DNA from: Auritidibacter sp. Marseille-P8566
GTDB taxonomy: Bacteria; Bacteroidota; Bacteroidia; Flavobacteriales; Flavobacteriaceae
Direction of reading: 5' to 3'
Length of the DNA: 6,000 bases
Assembly: GCA_943325595.2 (NCBI GenBank)
Contig: CALPQA020000131.1
Coordinates: forward strand, 1-6,000
The notes under the pieces are model-generated. The model did no database searches. It saw nothing but the letters and a program-made list of their open reading frames with translations, and was not told the DNA's origin. The translations under genes were made by a program, and so were the position numbers. The stretch's first letter is position 1. Every line of letters begins with the position of its first letter. Shown one piece after another: positions 5,864-6,000 of this stretch.

Positions 5864-6000
5864 TTATTTTACACTCAAAATTTCTAACAATTTAAAATTC
5901 AGATACAATTTTTCTTTACCTACTTGCTCACTTTTTAAAAAACCTTCCTTTTCAAGTTCTATTAAATAGTTACCTACTGTTTTTAGATTACCTAATCCCG
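5864..6000 (-). CDS. C-terminal winged-helix end of a probable Fic-family protein (5' part beyond the window)
   Basis: The minus strand is open from the right edge to a TAA at 5864-5866, giving the last 44 residues. The sequence contains LKTVGNYLIELEKEGFLKSE followed by a VGKEKLYLNFKLLEIL stretch. This is a recognition helix, a wing and a short final helix of a winged helix-turn-helix. The VGKEKLYLN wing and its place at the very C-terminus are what I know from Fic-family AMP-transferases of Bacteroidota that end in such a domain. The catalytic HPFxxGNGR motif would lie outside the window, so the family call is inferred from the tail alone. Another protein with a C-terminal winged helix is possible. 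It is 429 nt from cysE and shows no link to cysteine metabolism. The plus-strand frame over this stretch is its shadow. Confidence 0.55.
   Translation of the reverse strand, partial: GLGNLKTVGNYLIELEKEGFLKSEQVGKEKLYLNFKLLEILSVK

Noticed and set aside
5748..5969. 73-codon plus-strand frame
   Set aside because: Overlaps the end of the minus-strand winged-helix gene and reads as low-complexity Phe/Leu/Ser-rich sequence.
1..6000. CRISPR arrays, insertion sequences, tRNA or rRNA genes
   Set aside because: I found no regularly spaced repeats, transposase frames, terminal inverted repeats or cloverleaf-like segments on either strand.

Overview
The window looks like a chromosomal piece of a Flavobacterium-type member of the Bacteroidota. 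The DNA is AT-rich. The left-hand gene has the layout of a type IX secretion (T9SS) cargo protein. One upstream region carries a perfect TAnnTTTG promoter element, the -7 box typical of this phylum. The small exported proteins in the middle are of kinds common in Flavobacteriia. Every gene I can support lies on the minus strand, so transcription runs from high to low coordinates.

Layout, left to right. (1) 1-1917: the first 639 codons of a large secreted protein, cut by the left edge. It has a signal peptide, a DUF3494 ice-binding-type domain, a MopE-like Asp/Asn-rich motif and a T9SS-style beta-rich region. (2) 1918-2384: non-coding, with a promoter for that gene and a perfect 11-bp hairpin. 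(3) 2385-2870 and 2925-3242: two small exported proteins of unknown function, 54 nt apart and possibly co-transcribed. One has a His/Gly/Asn-rich tail; the other has a signal peptide and a C-terminal membrane helix. (4) 3243-3668: non-coding, ending in a clear intrinsic terminator for the cysteine genes. (5) 3669-4577 and 4610-5434: cysK and cysE, a two-gene cysteine biosynthesis operon (cysE transcribed first). (6) 5435-5863: the cysE upstream region. (7) 5864-6000: the last 44 codons of a gene entering from the right, probably the C-terminal winged helix of a Fic-family protein.

CysE acetylates serine and CysK replaces the acetyl group with sulfide to make cysteine. CysE ends in isoleucine, the residue that lets serine acetyltransferases dock into the CysK active site.

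The most interesting signal is in the cysE leader. A promoter-like sequence is followed by a 24-codon open frame (5583-5509) with Cys codons at positions 12 and 24. A hairpin lies inside the frame, and a terminator-like hairpin with a T-run ends 13 nt before the cysE ATG. The right arm of the first hairpin can instead pair with the left arm of the terminator. This is the layout of a ribosome-mediated transcription attenuator with cysteine as the logical signal. It is an inference from reading the sequence and needs comparative and experimental checks.
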